A DNA stretch of 64,000 nt from Pseudomonadota bacterium. GTDB taxonomy: Bacteria; Pseudomonadota; Alphaproteobacteria; Rickettsiales; UBA3002. The notes under the pieces were generated by a model that made no database searches, was not told the origin of the DNA, and was given only the letters and a program-made list of their open reading frames with translations. Where the stretch lies: positions 124,001-188,000 of the forward strand of contig JAZKJM010000001.1 in assembly GCA_040384265.1 (NCBI GenBank). Reading direction: 5' to 3'. The position numbers and the translations under genes were made by a program. Below are positions 46,490 through 57,111 of the stretch, piece after piece. Every line of letters begins with the position of its first letter. Position 1 is the stretch's first letter.

Positions 46490-46807
46490 ATGACTACTGT
46501 TCGCCCACTGCACGACCGCGTGATCGCGCGTCGCCTTGAAGGTGAAGAAAAAACCGCTGGCGGGATCATCATCCCAGACACCGCGAAAGAAAAGCCGATC
46601 CAGGCCGAAGTGATCGCCGTTGGCCCAGGCGCGCGTGACGATTCCGGCAAGCCGATCGCCATGGAAGTAAAAGTGGGCGACATCGTGCTGTTCACCAAAT
46701 GGGGCGGCACCGAAATCAAAATCGATGGCGAAGACCTGCTGGTCCTCAAAGAAACCGACATCATCGGCATCGTTGATAAATCGGCTTCGAAGAAAAAAGC
46801 CGCTTAA
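46490..46807 (+). CDS. groES: co-chaperonin GroES
   Basis: Ten-kDa lid of the GroEL folding chamber; 105 residues. The N-terminal [20 protein letters not shown], the mobile loop with its hydrophobic tip ([15 protein letters not shown]) and the C-terminal [15 protein letters not shown] are complete. A GGAGG precedes the ATG. The gene is 42 bp ahead of groEL, transcribed from the upstream heat-shock-type promoter. Confidence 0.98.
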   Translation: MTTVRPLHDRVIARRLEGEEKTAGGIIIPDTAKEKPIQAEVIAVGPGARDDSGKPIAMEVKVGDIVLFTKWGGTEIKIDGEDLLVLKETDIIGIVDKSASKKKAA

Positions 46808-46822
46808 CACGACGACACATAG

Positions 46823-48496
<1,674 letters not shown>

Positions 48497-48520
48497 TCCC
48501 CAACCTCCATCACCAACATC

Positions 48521-48551
48521 AAGGGCGGCAAGCAATTGCCGCCCTTTTTTG
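48521..48551 (+). terminator. rho-independent terminator of groESL
   Basis: A 10-bp stem AAGGGCGGCA/TGCCGCCCTT with a six-base loop, followed by a T-run, 25 bp after the groEL stop. Confidence 0.92.
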
Positions 48552-48899
48552 TTTGTCTCGCCCCCCATGTGTCATGCCGTCGTTCGACGGGGTGACAAGC
48601 GGGGGATTAAGCCGCCCGTACCCAGCGAAGGCATGCGCCGCCAGGCAGCGCATGCCGACACGGCCAGTGCGGCCCTGCATGTTCGCCTAAGCCTTGTTTG
48701 TCGCCTCGATATACTCGGCTCGAACAAGGCAAGGCTTCCATGATGTGCGGGTATTTTTGATGCTCAAAAATACCCGCACATCCCCAGCGGCGCTTGAGCG
48801 AACGCCAAGATTGTCATCAAACCTTCATAAAATGCACAGCGCCATTATGGTAAATTAGCAGCATGGGAAACTCTATTATCCCTGTAACCATGAGAAAAA
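48552..48899. other. intergenic region between groEL and the next gene
   Basis: Contains a short GTCAT...GGGGTGACA repeat (48573-48600), then the 123-bp palindromic element at 48681-48803, then about 95 bp of A+T-richer sequence that probably holds the promoter for the 48900 gene. No protein gene is supported. Confidence 0.6.
48681..48803. repeat. 123-bp palindromic MITE-like element
   Basis: Imperfect terminal inverted repeats GTTCGCCTAAG (48681-48691) and CTTGAGCGAAC (48793-48803), 9 of 11 paired. Inside are a perfect 19-bp inverted repeat with a 3-base loop (48742-48760 and 48764-48782) and a second hairpin from GCCTTGTTTG and CGAACAAGGC. It has no coding capacity. No clear target-site duplication is seen. 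Confidence 0.7.
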
Positions 48900-50036
48900 A
48901 TGAACCAGAAGGCACAGGAAAACGACCGCGAGACGCCCGTGATTTCACCGCTTGCCCAGGATAAAACCTATGGCGAGCGCGCGTATAGCGGCGTGTTCGA
49001 TTGGGGCCTGAATTACTGGACGAACCTGCTCGCTTCCGCCGGGTTCTCGCAATGGGCGGAACATGCGACGCGGCCCATCAAACTGCCCTTCCTCGAAAAA
49101 GCCAGCCCGCGCCAATTGCAAAGCAACCTCGCCGACTGGCTCGCCAAAAAAGACCCGTTCATGAAGCGGCTGTTCAACGACAAGCTGGCCAGCGACGGGC
49201 TGGCGGTCGCCGAGAAAATCGTCAGCGAGCGCAGCATGGCCCGCGCGCGCAGCCTCACCCTGCTCACCCCCGGCTTTGCGGTGATGATCCCAAGCGTGTG
49301 GCTAGGCGCCAAAATTAAGCCATGGTTCGTCGAAACGCTGAACCGCCATCATTATGGCGACGAAGCGATGGATGACCCCTCCCTGCAAGCCCGCCACCAG
49401 GCCATCGCCGCCGAGGCGCGGCCCACCTTGCTTGGCACATTAGTGGCACGGCTGGGCACGGTGCTTGCGGTGCAGATCGCCGCGCAATCCGTTGGTAGCG
49501 ATAACAACCTCATCAACAAATGGGGCGAGAAACACGGCAACAAAACGCTGGGCAAATTCGCCATCGACCCGGTGACGGAAAAAATTGGCAGTTCGCTAGG
49601 CGGTGTGGTGCCGCAAGGCCTGCAGGAGCGCTATAACCGCTTCGCGCAGCGCAAAGGCATGAGCTGGTCGAACAACCAGCTCAAGGAAGCCGCCAAAACC
49701 GGCACCACGCTTGGGTCATACACCACCGCGACACAGGATCTCGGCCGCTTTATTGCGGCGGATACGGTCTATACGCTCATCACCGCCCTCGCCATTCGCC
49801 CGCTGCTGAGCCTGCTGCGCCATGTGCCGGGCATGACCTATCAACCCAAGGTGCCCGCCAATTCGGCCACGTTCGATGGCGAGCGCATCAGGGTGCCCAC
49901 CAACCCGCTGGCCGACATAAAAACCGACAACCTCGATGCGGATGAGCTGGCAACACGCGAAACGCCGCGCGCAAAAGTATCGCATATCGAAAGCCAATCG
50001 ACCCTTGTCGGGCGGCCCCAACCACAGATTGCCTGA
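48900..50036 (+). CDS. hypothetical membrane-associated protein, member of a local paralogous family
   Basis: A 378-residue protein. Moderately hydrophobic segments (LLTPGFAVMIPSVWLGAKI; LVARLGTVLAVQIAAQSV; FIAADTVYTLITALAIRPLL) are separated by charged loops, with a disordered C-terminal tail. The core LNRHHYGDEAMDDPSLQARH followed by ARPTLLGTLVARLGTV aligns with LDRSHHGDAKVDNDPQLLEA and WGSLWKGRVTTVIF of the next gene. They are adjacent tandem paralogues with 8 bp between them. Possibly inner-membrane; function unknown. Confidence 0.65.
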   Translation: MNQKAQENDRETPVISPLAQDKTYGERAYSGVFDWGLNYWTNLLASAGFSQWAEHATRPIKLPFLEKASPRQLQSNLADWLAKKDPFMKRLFNDKLASDGLAVAEKIVSERSMARARSLTLLTPGFAVMIPSVWLGAKIKPWFVETLNRHHYGDEAMDDPSLQARHQAIAAEARPTLLGTLVARLGTVLAVQIAAQSVGSDNNLINKWGEKHGNKTLGKFAIDPVTEKIGSSLGGVVPQGLQERYNRFAQRKGMSWSNNQLKEAAKTGTTLGSYTTATQDLGRFIAADTVYTLITALAIRPLLSLLRHVPGMTYQPKVPANSATFDGERIRVPTNPLADIKTDNLDADELATRETPRAKVSHIESQSTLVGRPQPQIA

Positions 50037-50044
50037 AAGGACGG

Positions 50045-51091
50045 ATGACCCAGCCCGTTACAGTCAGCCCTAACAACCCGGACGAAGCCGCCGCGCCCGA
50101 CCTCGCGCCCGTTGCAGGCATGCCGCCGCTCGGCCAGAGCACGGATACGCTGGCCCTGCCCGTGACACAGCCGTTGATCCAGCTGGAGCCGGTGAAACGG
50201 CACCAAAGCTGGGGCGAAAAGGTATTTAACTTCGGCACCTATGGCGGTGTGGCGATGCTGGGCAACGAAGTCGCCTCCTTTGGTATCACCGAGGCGGTGA
50301 AGGAAGGCCGCGTCGCCCATGCGCCCTATAAACACTTCGAGAGCCTGTTCAGCGGCCTCAAGCGCTTCACCAACAGCAGCGGCGCAGCCCGCTTGCCGGA
50401 ATATGTGATCGGCACAGCTGCCAAAGCGCCGCGCCTGCCCTATCTGCTGGTGGCAACGCTTGGCGGCATGTTCATGGTGCCGTTCGTCAAGGCGTTGGAA
50501 GACCGCAAAGGCAGTATTGTGCGTGCGCTCGACCGCTCGCATCACGGCGATGCGAAAGTCGATAACGATCCGCAATTGCTGGAAGCCCACCGCGAGATGG
50601 ACGACGCACCCAAGCAAAGCTGGGGCTCGCTGTGGAAAGGCCGTGTGACCACGGTGATTTTCGCCGCCCTCGCGGATTTCAGCTTCGGCTGGCCGGACGC
50701 GCTGACCACAAAAATGTTCAAAAACAACGCCACGTACCAGAAATATGCCAGCCTTGAGCGCGCCGCCGACACCGTCGCGGGCAAGCTGGTGGATGTGCTG
50801 AAAGTCGCTCCGGAAAAGCGCGTAGGCACCCATAAACTGTTCGCCAATGCGGGCTGGTTGCTCACCCTCAGCACCACCCTCACCATCCTGTTTTACGCCT
50901 CCTCGAAAATGTTCGCCACCCGGCGCGATGAAAAGCTGGAGCGCAAGCAGGAGCACATCGCCGGGCACCCGCCCCTGCGCGATGATGTGCCCCTGCTCGC
51001 CACCGCGGCGGATGGCCCGCAAAACCGCATCTCGCAGGTGAATTACGAGCAGGCCATCAATGCGCCGCAGCAGATCGCGGCAGGGGTTTAA
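50045..51091 (+). CDS. hypothetical membrane-associated protein, paralogue of the preceding gene
   Basis: A 348-residue protein with a Pro-rich N-terminus. Hydrophobic segments are LPYLLVATLGGMFMVPFVKA, RVTTVIFAALADFSFG and AGWLLTLSTTLTILFYASSK. The RSHHGDAKVDNDPQ block matches the upstream paralogue. The C-terminal tail is charged (ATRRDEKLERKQEHIAGH). An 8-bp gap puts it in one operon with its paralogue. No catalytic motif was found. Confidence 0.65.
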   Translation: MTQPVTVSPNNPDEAAAPDLAPVAGMPPLGQSTDTLALPVTQPLIQLEPVKRHQSWGEKVFNFGTYGGVAMLGNEVASFGITEAVKEGRVAHAPYKHFESLFSGLKRFTNSSGAARLPEYVIGTAAKAPRLPYLLVATLGGMFMVPFVKALEDRKGSIVRALDRSHHGDAKVDNDPQLLEAHREMDDAPKQSWGSLWKGRVTTVIFAALADFSFGWPDALTTKMFKNNATYQKYASLERAADTVAGKLVDVLKVAPEKRVGTHKLFANAGWLLTLSTTLTILFYASSKMFATRRDEKLERKQEHIAGHPPLRDDVPLLATAADGPQNRISQVNYEQAINAPQQIAAGV

Positions 51092-51136
51092 AAATCCCCC
51101 ATAGACAGCCCCGCCCGCCCGCGATAAATCAGGCGG

Positions 51137-52180
51137 ATGCAGCATGACCTCAGCCTTCTTCGCAATTTCTGGTATGTCGCGGCCCCAGCCGCCACGCTCG
51201 CCCGTGGGGCGATGAAGCCGGTGACGCTGCTGGGCGACGAAATCCTGCTGATGCGCGACGCCCAGGGCATTCCCCATGCATTGCGCGATTTCTGCCCGCA
51301 TCGCGGCATGCCGCTGCGCCATGGCCGCTTCGATGGCTGCGAGGTGGAGTGCTGCTATCACGGCTGGCGCTTCGATATGCAAGGCAGCTGCACCGCCATC
51401 CCCTCGATGGTGGAGGAAAAAACCGACATCCGCAAAATCCGCACCGGCAACTATGCCTGCGTGGAGCAGGACGGGCTGATCTGGGTCTACCTGCCCGCGC
51501 CCGGCAGCGCCGAAACACCCGCCACCACGCCGCCCGCTATGCCGACCGCAATCACCGGCGGCTTCACCCATGTGGTGTCGAGCCATTTCCCCTGCCCGAT
51601 CGACCATGCCGTCATCGGCCTGATGGACCCGGCGCATGGGCCGTATGTCCACCGCTCGTGGTGGTGGCGCACCAAGCGCTCGATGCACGCGAAAACCAAG
51701 CAGTTCGCGCCCGCGCCATGGGGCTTTAAAATGGTCAGCCACCGGCCCTCGTCCAACAGTCGCGCCTATAAAATCCTCGGCGGCGACCGCACCACGGAAA
51801 TTGCCTTCCAGCTGCCCGGCCTGCGCACGGAGCATATCACCATCGGCCGCCACCATGTGGTGCTGCTGACCGCGCTGACGCCGGTGGATGAAACCAACAC
51901 CGTGCTGCACCAGTTCATGTATACCAGCATCCCGCTGCTGCGCCTGCTGACGCCACTGCTGAAGCCCTTCGGCAAAGCCTTCATCGCGCAGGATCTCGAC
52001 ATTGTGAAGAAGCAGCAGGAGGGCCTGAAGCCCGGCCACCCGGCCCTGCTGCTGATGGGCGACGCCGACGCGCAGGCGCTGTGGTACTACCGCCTGAAAA
52101 AAGAAGCCGCGGCCGCCACGGCGGATGCCCGCCCCTTCGAAAACCCGCTGCGCGAGAAAACCTTGCAGTGGCGCAGTTAG
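51137..52180 (+). CDS. Rieske 2Fe-2S ring-hydroxylating oxygenase-type protein
   Basis: A 347-residue oxygenase terminal component. The Rieske cluster ligands are in DFCPHRGMPLRHGRF (C-x-H) and ECCYHGWRFDMQGSC (C-x2-H). Mononuclear iron ligands are probably in CPIDHAVIGLMDPAHGPYVH. The layout is closest to the vanillate demethylase/pheophorbide-oxygenase-like branch, often acting on aromatic or steroid-like substrates with a separate reductase. No reductase gene is adjacent. The C-terminal helices (IPLLRLLTPLLKPFGKAF) are hydrophobic. Substrate unknown. Confidence 0.85.
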   Translation: MQHDLSLLRNFWYVAAPAATLARGAMKPVTLLGDEILLMRDAQGIPHALRDFCPHRGMPLRHGRFDGCEVECCYHGWRFDMQGSCTAIPSMVEEKTDIRKIRTGNYACVEQDGLIWVYLPAPGSAETPATTPPAMPTAITGGFTHVVSSHFPCPIDHAVIGLMDPAHGPYVHRSWWWRTKRSMHAKTKQFAPAPWGFKMVSHRPSSNSRAYKILGGDRTTEIAFQLPGLRTEHITIGRHHVVLLTALTPVDETNTVLHQFMYTSIPLLRLLTPLLKPFGKAFIAQDLDIVKKQQEGLKPGHPALLLMGDADAQALWYYRLKKEAAAATADARPFENPLREKTLQWRS

Positions 52181-52277
52181 CCTATCTGCCCACGGGCACG
52201 ATATAATTCTCGACCCGCCGCCCAAAGATTGCTATATCCGCCCCGCGCGCAGGCCAAGCCCCGCGCAATCATGGCGT

Positions 52278-52367
52278 GGACAGGTGACCGAGCGGTTGAA
52301 GGTACCAGTCTCGAAAACTGGCATAGGGGCAACTCTATCGAGGGTTCGAATCCCTCCCTGTCCGCCA
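52278..52367 (+). tRNA. tRNA-Ser (anticodon CGA), island integration site
   Basis: A 90-nt class II tRNA: acceptor GGACAGG with CCTGTCC, anticodon stem CCAGT/ACTGG with loop CTCGAAA (CGA), long variable arm, T-loop GGTTCGAATCC, discriminator G and encoded CCA. Its 3' end is the left copy of the island direct repeat. Confidence 0.95.
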
Positions 52368-52372
52368 TAGAC
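52353..52372 (+). repeat. left attachment-site repeat (attL)
   Basis: CCTCCCTGTCCGCCATAGAC, covering the last 15 bases of tRNA-Ser plus five bases. It matches the right repeat at 61987-62005 with a single one-base gap. Confidence 0.8.
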
Positions 52373-52480
52373 CCTGTTTTAGGGCTTCCAATAAAATCCA
52401 AAATACCCTATAGAATCAGCAGATAAACTGGCCTTTAGCGTCCAATGCACATCAATGCAATCTGCAGAAAGCCAGACAAA

Positions 52481-52506
52481 ATGCGAGTAGATTCGTGAGT
52501 AGATTT
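52481..52506 (+). repeat. integrase arm-type repeat pair
   Basis: Two tandem units ATGCGAGTAGATT (52481-52493) and CGTGAGTAGATTT (52494-52506), just before the integrase start. The first recurs identically at 61916-61928 by the right end, suggesting binding sites for integrase or an excisionase. Confidence 0.6.
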
Positions 52507-52526
52507 GATGCTCACAAGAGGGATAA

Positions 52527-53738
52527 ATGGCACTAACTGAACTTGCAGTTAAGAATTTAAAGCCCAAGGACAAGCTTTATCGCATTGCCGATGGCGAAGG
52601 GCTGACGCTTGAGGTCTCCCCTTCTGGCAGCAAGCTATGGCGCTTGCGCTACCGCCATAAGGGCAAGGGCCAGATGATCTCGCTTGGCAAATACCCCGCG
52701 ATCAGTTTGGCAGAAGCGCGCCGGAAGCGCGATGAAATGAAAACACAAGTGAATGAGGGCAAGCACCTCACCCGCGAAAGAGAGCTGCATAAGCTGCGCA
52801 AAGCCTATGAGGGCAGCAACACCTTCGAACGCGTCGCCCGCGACTGGATGGAGCTAAAACAGAGCGGCATGAATGAAAAATACCGCACGCAATGCCTTGC
52901 ACGCATGACACAGCATGTTTTTCCCGTGATCGGTGCCCTGCCCATCACCGAGATTACTGTACCCGATGTGGTGCGCACGGTCGAGAAAATCGGCAAGCGG
53001 GGCACATTCGAGACTGCCAAGCGCATGAAGCAGCTTATTAGCCAAACCTTCCGCTATGCTGCTCAGCGAGGCCTATGCCTTCACAATCCTGCCGCTGACC
53101 TTCGAGACATCCTTCCCTCAAAAGTCGAAAGGCATCACGCCTGCATTCATGCCAGTGAGTTACCGGATCTTTTGCGGGCCATTGATGCCCGTGAACCCGA
53201 TCTAGGAAAATACGCGATGCAGCTCCTCGCACTGACCTTCGTCCGAACCGGAGAACTAATTGGCGCACGGTGGGATGAAATCGACTGGACGCGGGAGGAA
53301 TGGCATATCCCCAAAGAACGCATGAAGATGAAGCGCCCCCATGTCGTGCCGCTTTCGACTCAAGCCCTAAGCATACTCAAGGAATTGAAAAAACGTAAAA
53401 CCAGCAACACCCACATATTTTTCAGCGCGGCGAGCAAGCACAAGCATATAAGCAATGGCGCAGTGCTAATGGCACTTCGGCGTATGGGCTACCGGGGGCG
53501 AATGACAGGCCACGGGTTCCGCACTCTTGCCAGCACGATCCTAAATGAGAAAGGCTATTCGCCTGATGTCATTGAGCGGCAGCTTGCCCATGAGGACAGC
53601 GATAAGGTGCGGTCAGCCTACAATCGCGCTGAGTATCTGCTGGAGCGCAAAAAGATGATGCAGGAATATGCGGATTTCCTAGATGCAGCGCGCTCGGAAG
53701 ACGACACAAAAATACTCACTCTTAAGAGGCGCAAATAG
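52527..53738 (+). CDS. int: tyrosine-type site-specific integrase
   Basis: A 403-residue P4/DUF4102-type integrase. The N-terminal arm-binding domain runs LTELAVKNLKPKDKLYRIAD to LRYRHKGKGQMISLGKYP. The catalytic residues are visible as R in TFVRTGELIGARWDEID, HxxR in MTGHGFRTLAST, H in RQLAHEDSD and the nucleophilic Y in VRSAYNRAEYL. It lies 160 bp from tRNA-Ser and reads away from it, the classic arrangement. Confidence 0.95.
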   Translation: MALTELAVKNLKPKDKLYRIADGEGLTLEVSPSGSKLWRLRYRHKGKGQMISLGKYPAISLAEARRKRDEMKTQVNEGKHLTRERELHKLRKAYEGSNTFERVARDWMELKQSGMNEKYRTQCLARMTQHVFPVIGALPITEITVPDVVRTVEKIGKRGTFETAKRMKQLISQTFRYAAQRGLCLHNPAADLRDILPSKVERHHACIHASELPDLLRAIDAREPDLGKYAMQLLALTFVRTGELIGARWDEIDWTREEWHIPKERMKMKRPHVVPLSTQALSILKELKKRKTSNTHIFFSAASKHKHISNGAVLMALRRMGYRGRMTGHGFRTLASTILNEKGYSPDVIERQLAHEDSDKVRSAYNRAEYLLERKKMMQEYADFLDAARSEDDTKILTLKRRK

Positions 53739-53739
53739 C

Positions 53740-54384
53740 ATGGAAGAAAAGAAGGCATTGAGTGCAACAGAAGGCCGGAAAGCTGCAGGCGGATTAGGTG
53801 GCTATGCTGCTCAAATATTGAGTGAAGAAATACAGAAGGCGCAGCGTCAGCCTGAGCATTCCTTAAATGCCTACGTTACTGCTGTTAAAGACGGTGATGC
53901 TGTATTGGCTGCAGAGAAGCTAATTGAGGTGCTTGTAAAGGCAGTGCATGACAAAAAATCACCTCTATCGTTGCCTGCGTTACTTTATGCGAAACTGCCC
54001 ATCATCAATCTGAAGGTTTCTTATGCGGCAGAGAATTTTGATAACGACAAACTATTCGACAAGCTGCCGCGGGAAATAAAGCGGTATGCGGGTCTGCTCC
54101 TTGGTTATCGGTCTGCCAAAGGTGAAGGTGGTAGTGGCAAAGGAAAAGGTTGGCGGAAACAGGTCCAGGATAAATACGTAGAGCACCAGCATTTAAAATT
54201 ACCTGCTACACGGCTAGCGGCAAAAATTCACAAGCAGCTACTCAAAGAAAAGAATCTGGAAAGCGCCGATAATTTAGATGCGCAGAAGGACCCCAAGGTT
54301 CCAGTTCCTTCGGAACATTCCATTCAGAAATATCTGCGGCAATTAAAAAAAGTGACCGATTCTAGAACACCACCCCCTGCATAG
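53740..54384 (+). CDS. hypothetical island protein
   Basis: A 214-residue soluble protein starting 2 bp after the integrase stop. Helical and charged, with the Lys/Gly-rich segment EGGSGKGKGWRKQVQDKYVE, and SEHSIQKYLRQLKKVTDS near the end, which could be a DNA-binding helix. No recognised family. Coupled position suggests co-expression with int. Confidence 0.6.
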   Translation: MEEKKALSATEGRKAAGGLGGYAAQILSEEIQKAQRQPEHSLNAYVTAVKDGDAVLAAEKLIEVLVKAVHDKKSPLSLPALLYAKLPIINLKVSYAAENFDNDKLFDKLPREIKRYAGLLLGYRSAKGEGGSGKGKGWRKQVQDKYVEHQHLKLPATRLAAKIHKQLLKEKNLESADNLDAQKDPKVPVPSEHSIQKYLRQLKKVTDSRTPPPA

Positions 54385-54437
54385 ACCTCATTGGGCTTTA
54401 ATGGCTTCAACAGGCATTCCGCCTGATGGAGCATTCA

Positions 54438-54620
54438 ATGACTAAAATTCTAAGACTACCTAGCGTGATGGAAGCCACCGGGCTTTCTCGTTCATCCATC
54501 TATGCGTTTATTCAGAAGGGGTTATTTCCCGAATCGGTCAAAATTGGCGAAAGGGCTGTTGGTTGGAAATCTGACGAAGTGACTGCATGGATTGAGCAGC
54601 GTGCAGAAATGCGGGGTTAA
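54438..54620 (+). CDS. AlpA-family helix-turn-helix regulator
   Basis: A 60-residue MerR-like winged helix protein, MTKILRLPSVMEATGLSRSS followed by IYAFIQKGLFPESVKIGERA and a C-terminal DEVTAWIEQR. These are the hallmarks of AlpA/phage CP4-57 regulators, which control integrase and excision of P4-like elements. GGAG precedes the chosen ATG. It is followed directly by the replication module. Confidence 0.9.
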   Translation: MTKILRLPSVMEATGLSRSSIYAFIQKGLFPESVKIGERAVGWKSDEVTAWIEQRAEMRG

Positions 54621-54621
54621 A

Positions 54622-54999
54622 ATGTATAATTCCCGAAAAGAAAAAGCCGCAGGCGGGAACCTGACGGCCATTCAAAAATCACAAAGCAATGATACCCAAA
54701 ATGCCATTGATTTTCAAATTATAAATCGCACAGCACTTACGCGATTGCCTGCCCTGTTATTGCGCTGGCTGCCGGATGGAAAATGTTGTGGCCATGAATG
54801 GATTGCACGTAATCCGCGCAGGGCCGACCAACACGCGGGGTCATTCAAAATCAACATGCATACTGGGCGCTGGGCAGACTTTGCCACGGGCGATGCCGGT
54901 GGCGATGTGGTATCATTGGCAGCGTATCTGGGCAAAATTCAACAAGGAGAAGCTGCCCGCCAGTTGGCCCTAATGCTTGGTATGGGAGGTGCATTATGA
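54622..54999 (+). CDS. primase-type zinc-binding domain protein
   Basis: A 125-residue protein. The block KCCGHEWIARNPRRADQHAG, then INMHTGRWADFATGDAGGDV and VSLAAYLGKIQQGEAARQLA, resembles the N-terminal zinc-binding and linker region of phage and plasmid primases (CHC2-like). The canonical second cysteine pair is not seen, so zinc binding is doubtful. Its stop overlaps the start of the Toprim-helicase gene, and the two together look like a split primase-helicase. Confidence 0.65.
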   Translation: MYNSRKEKAAGGNLTAIQKSQSNDTQNAIDFQIINRTALTRLPALLLRWLPDGKCCGHEWIARNPRRADQHAGSFKINMHTGRWADFATGDAGGDVVSLAAYLGKIQQGEAARQLALMLGMGGAL

Positions 55000-57026
55000 C
55001 TTCCACTACCTCAATGTTTGCACCACTGGTTGCTGGCACAGAAGATGGGACAACACCTGAAGCAGTGACAACAGCAGAATGGCACCCCATACCAGTGCCC
55101 GATGATGCTGGGCCGCCACCCAAACATAGCTTAGGAAATCCCAGTAATAAATGGGCGTATCGGGACGCAAATGGGCATTTGCTATATTGGATTTTTCGGT
55201 TCGACCTTCCGAACAGTGAAAAGCAGATATTCCCCCTGACTTTTTGTCAGCATACGGATGGCAGGCGTGGATGGCGCTGGCAGGCTATGAAAGCGCCCCG
55301 GCCAATCTACAATCAGGATCAATTGGCAGCTCGGCCAGATGCTCCGGTCATGATTTGCGAAGGTGAAAAAGCTGCAGACGCGGCCTCGATCTTATTTCCT
55401 GAGTATGTTGTCACAACCAGTCCCAATGGAGCAAAGGCAGCAACCAAGGCTGATTGCTCGCCTCTTTCTGGCAGAAGGATAGTCATCTGGCCGGATAATG
55501 ACGAAGAAGGAGCCAATTACGCAAATACCATAGCACGGCTGGCCATGGCAGCAGGAGCCACATCATTTTCGGTGGTATCAGTGCCAAAATCGTTCCCGGC
55601 AAAGTGGGATTTGGCAGACACGATGCCGAAAAATATAACGACCGATGATTTACGCCGTTTATTAAATGCGGTGGAAACAGCGGCCTTAAAAACTCCTATT
55701 GAGAATACAATTGAAGCTATCGCAAGGCTGGCTGCATTGTCGCCGCTGGAGTACGAAACCATGCGCGATTCTGAGGCAAAACGTCTAGGCTTTCGTGTAG
55801 GAATACTCGACAAAGAAGTCGAGGCACTGCGGGACAAAAGCCCATCACAAGCTGACGGACATAAAATGTTTGTTGAGGTGGTTGTGTGGCACCAGCCCGT
55901 CGACGGCTCCCTGTTATTGTATGAGCTGGTTAGCACAATTCAGCAATTTATCGTCTGCAGCAAAGAAACAGCTGTCGCTACAGCACTATGGTGCGCGTTC
56001 ACATGGATAGTGGATTACGTACAAGTTGCACCTCTGGCTATTATTACTGCGCCTGAAAAACGCTGTGGCAAGTCCTTGCTGTTAATTCTCATGGGGAAGC
56101 TCGTTCGCAAGGCGCTTGTGGCTTCCAATATATCACCTTCAGCCACCTTCCGAGTGGTTGAAGCATACCATCCCACTTTACTGATTGATGAGGCCGATAC
56201 GTTTTTTAAAGATAATGAGGAATTACGTGGGATTATTAATTCAGGTCATACCCGGCAATCAGCTTATGTCATTCGCAACGTGGGTGATAATCATGAGCCT
56301 ACACAATTTTCTACATGGGGTGCAAAGGCGATATCCGGCATTGGCACGCTATCCGATACGCTGATGGATCGGGCTATTGTTCTAACTCTACGTCGCAAAT
56401 TGTCAGGCGAAACTACCCGGCGCCTGCGTCACGCCGATCCGGGGCTGTTTGAAGAACTGTCATCAAAACTGGCACGATTTGCTGATGATACTGGTGAGGC
56501 CATTGGACAAGCCAGACCATTATTGCCCGAAGCCCTGAACGATCGGGCGCAGGATAATTGGGAGCCACTTTTAGCGATCGCTGATTTTGTCGGAGGTGAA
56601 TGGCCAGAAATTGCCCGTAATACGGCCCTTTCTCTTTCTGGTGCAGAGCACGAAAGTGTTTCGTTATCTGCCGAATTACTAACGGATATTCAAGAAGCTT
56701 TTGATCTAAAAAGAGTGCCTCGAATCTCTACGGCAGATTTGCTTCGGGCGCTATGCGACGATACCGAAAAACCATGGGCAACGTATAACCGGGGGCAGCC
56801 AATGACACCTCGGCAGTTAGCTAAGCGGCTTGGCGAATATGGCATTCACAGCAAAACGGTTCGCATTGGTTATGATACCCTCAAAGGATTCGATATCGCG
56901 CAATTTGCGGACGCATTCACTCGCTACCTGTCACCTGCCATTAGCGAAACAGCGCCACAAGTGAACGATATCAACGGTTTTCCCGTGGCGGATACAGCAT
57001 TTTACGGTGGCACAAACAGCCAATAA
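54996..57026 (+). CDS. Toprim and DUF3631-domain primase/helicase-like protein
   Basis: A 676-residue replication protein. The N-terminal half has the Toprim acidic motifs (PVMICEGEKAADAA, then VIWPDNDEEGANYANTIAR). The C-terminal half is a DUF3631-type ATPase: Walker A variant APEKRCGKSLLLILMG, Walker B TLLIDEADTFFKDNEE, and ISGIGTLSDTLMDRAIVLTL as the sensor/arginine-finger region. The ATG overlaps the previous stop by the 4-bp type. Likely initiates or supports island replication, as in P4-like elements. Confidence 0.85.
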   Translation: MTSTTSMFAPLVAGTEDGTTPEAVTTAEWHPIPVPDDAGPPPKHSLGNPSNKWAYRDANGHLLYWIFRFDLPNSEKQIFPLTFCQHTDGRRGWRWQAMKAPRPIYNQDQLAARPDAPVMICEGEKAADAASILFPEYVVTTSPNGAKAATKADCSPLSGRRIVIWPDNDEEGANYANTIARLAMAAGATSFSVVSVPKSFPAKWDLADTMPKNITTDDLRRLLNAVETAALKTPIENTIEAIARLAALSPLEYETMRDSEAKRLGFRVGILDKEVEALRDKSPSQADGHKMFVEVVVWHQPVDGSLLLYELVSTIQQFIVCSKETAVATALWCAFTWIVDYVQVAPLAIITAPEKRCGKSLLLILMGKLVRKALVASNISPSATFRVVEAYHPTLLIDEADTFFKDNEELRGIINSGHTRQSAYVIRNVGDNHEPTQFSTWGAKAISGIGTLSDTLMDRAIVLTLRRKLSGETTRRLRHADPGLFEELSSKLARFADDTGEAIGQARPLLPEALNDRAQDNWEPLLAIADFVGGEWPEIARNTALSLSGAEHESVSLSAELLTDIQEAFDLKRVPRISTADLLRALCDDTEKPWATYNRGQPMTPRQLAKRLGEYGIHSKTVRIGYDTLKGFDIAQFADAFTRYLSPAISETAPQVNDINGFPVADTAFYGGTNSQ

Positions 57027-57111
57027 GAAACCTGGAAACCCGCGCCTATGTTGCTTTGTGGCGTTGTTACGGATTTTCCCCTCTCTGTGACAGTATTTAT
57101 AAGGAGCACGT

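Noticed and set aside
49841-52225. A 794-codon minus-strand frame opposite the 50045 and 51137 genes
   Set aside because: Spans two plus-strand genes, one with clear Rieske motifs; its composition is that of an antisense frame.
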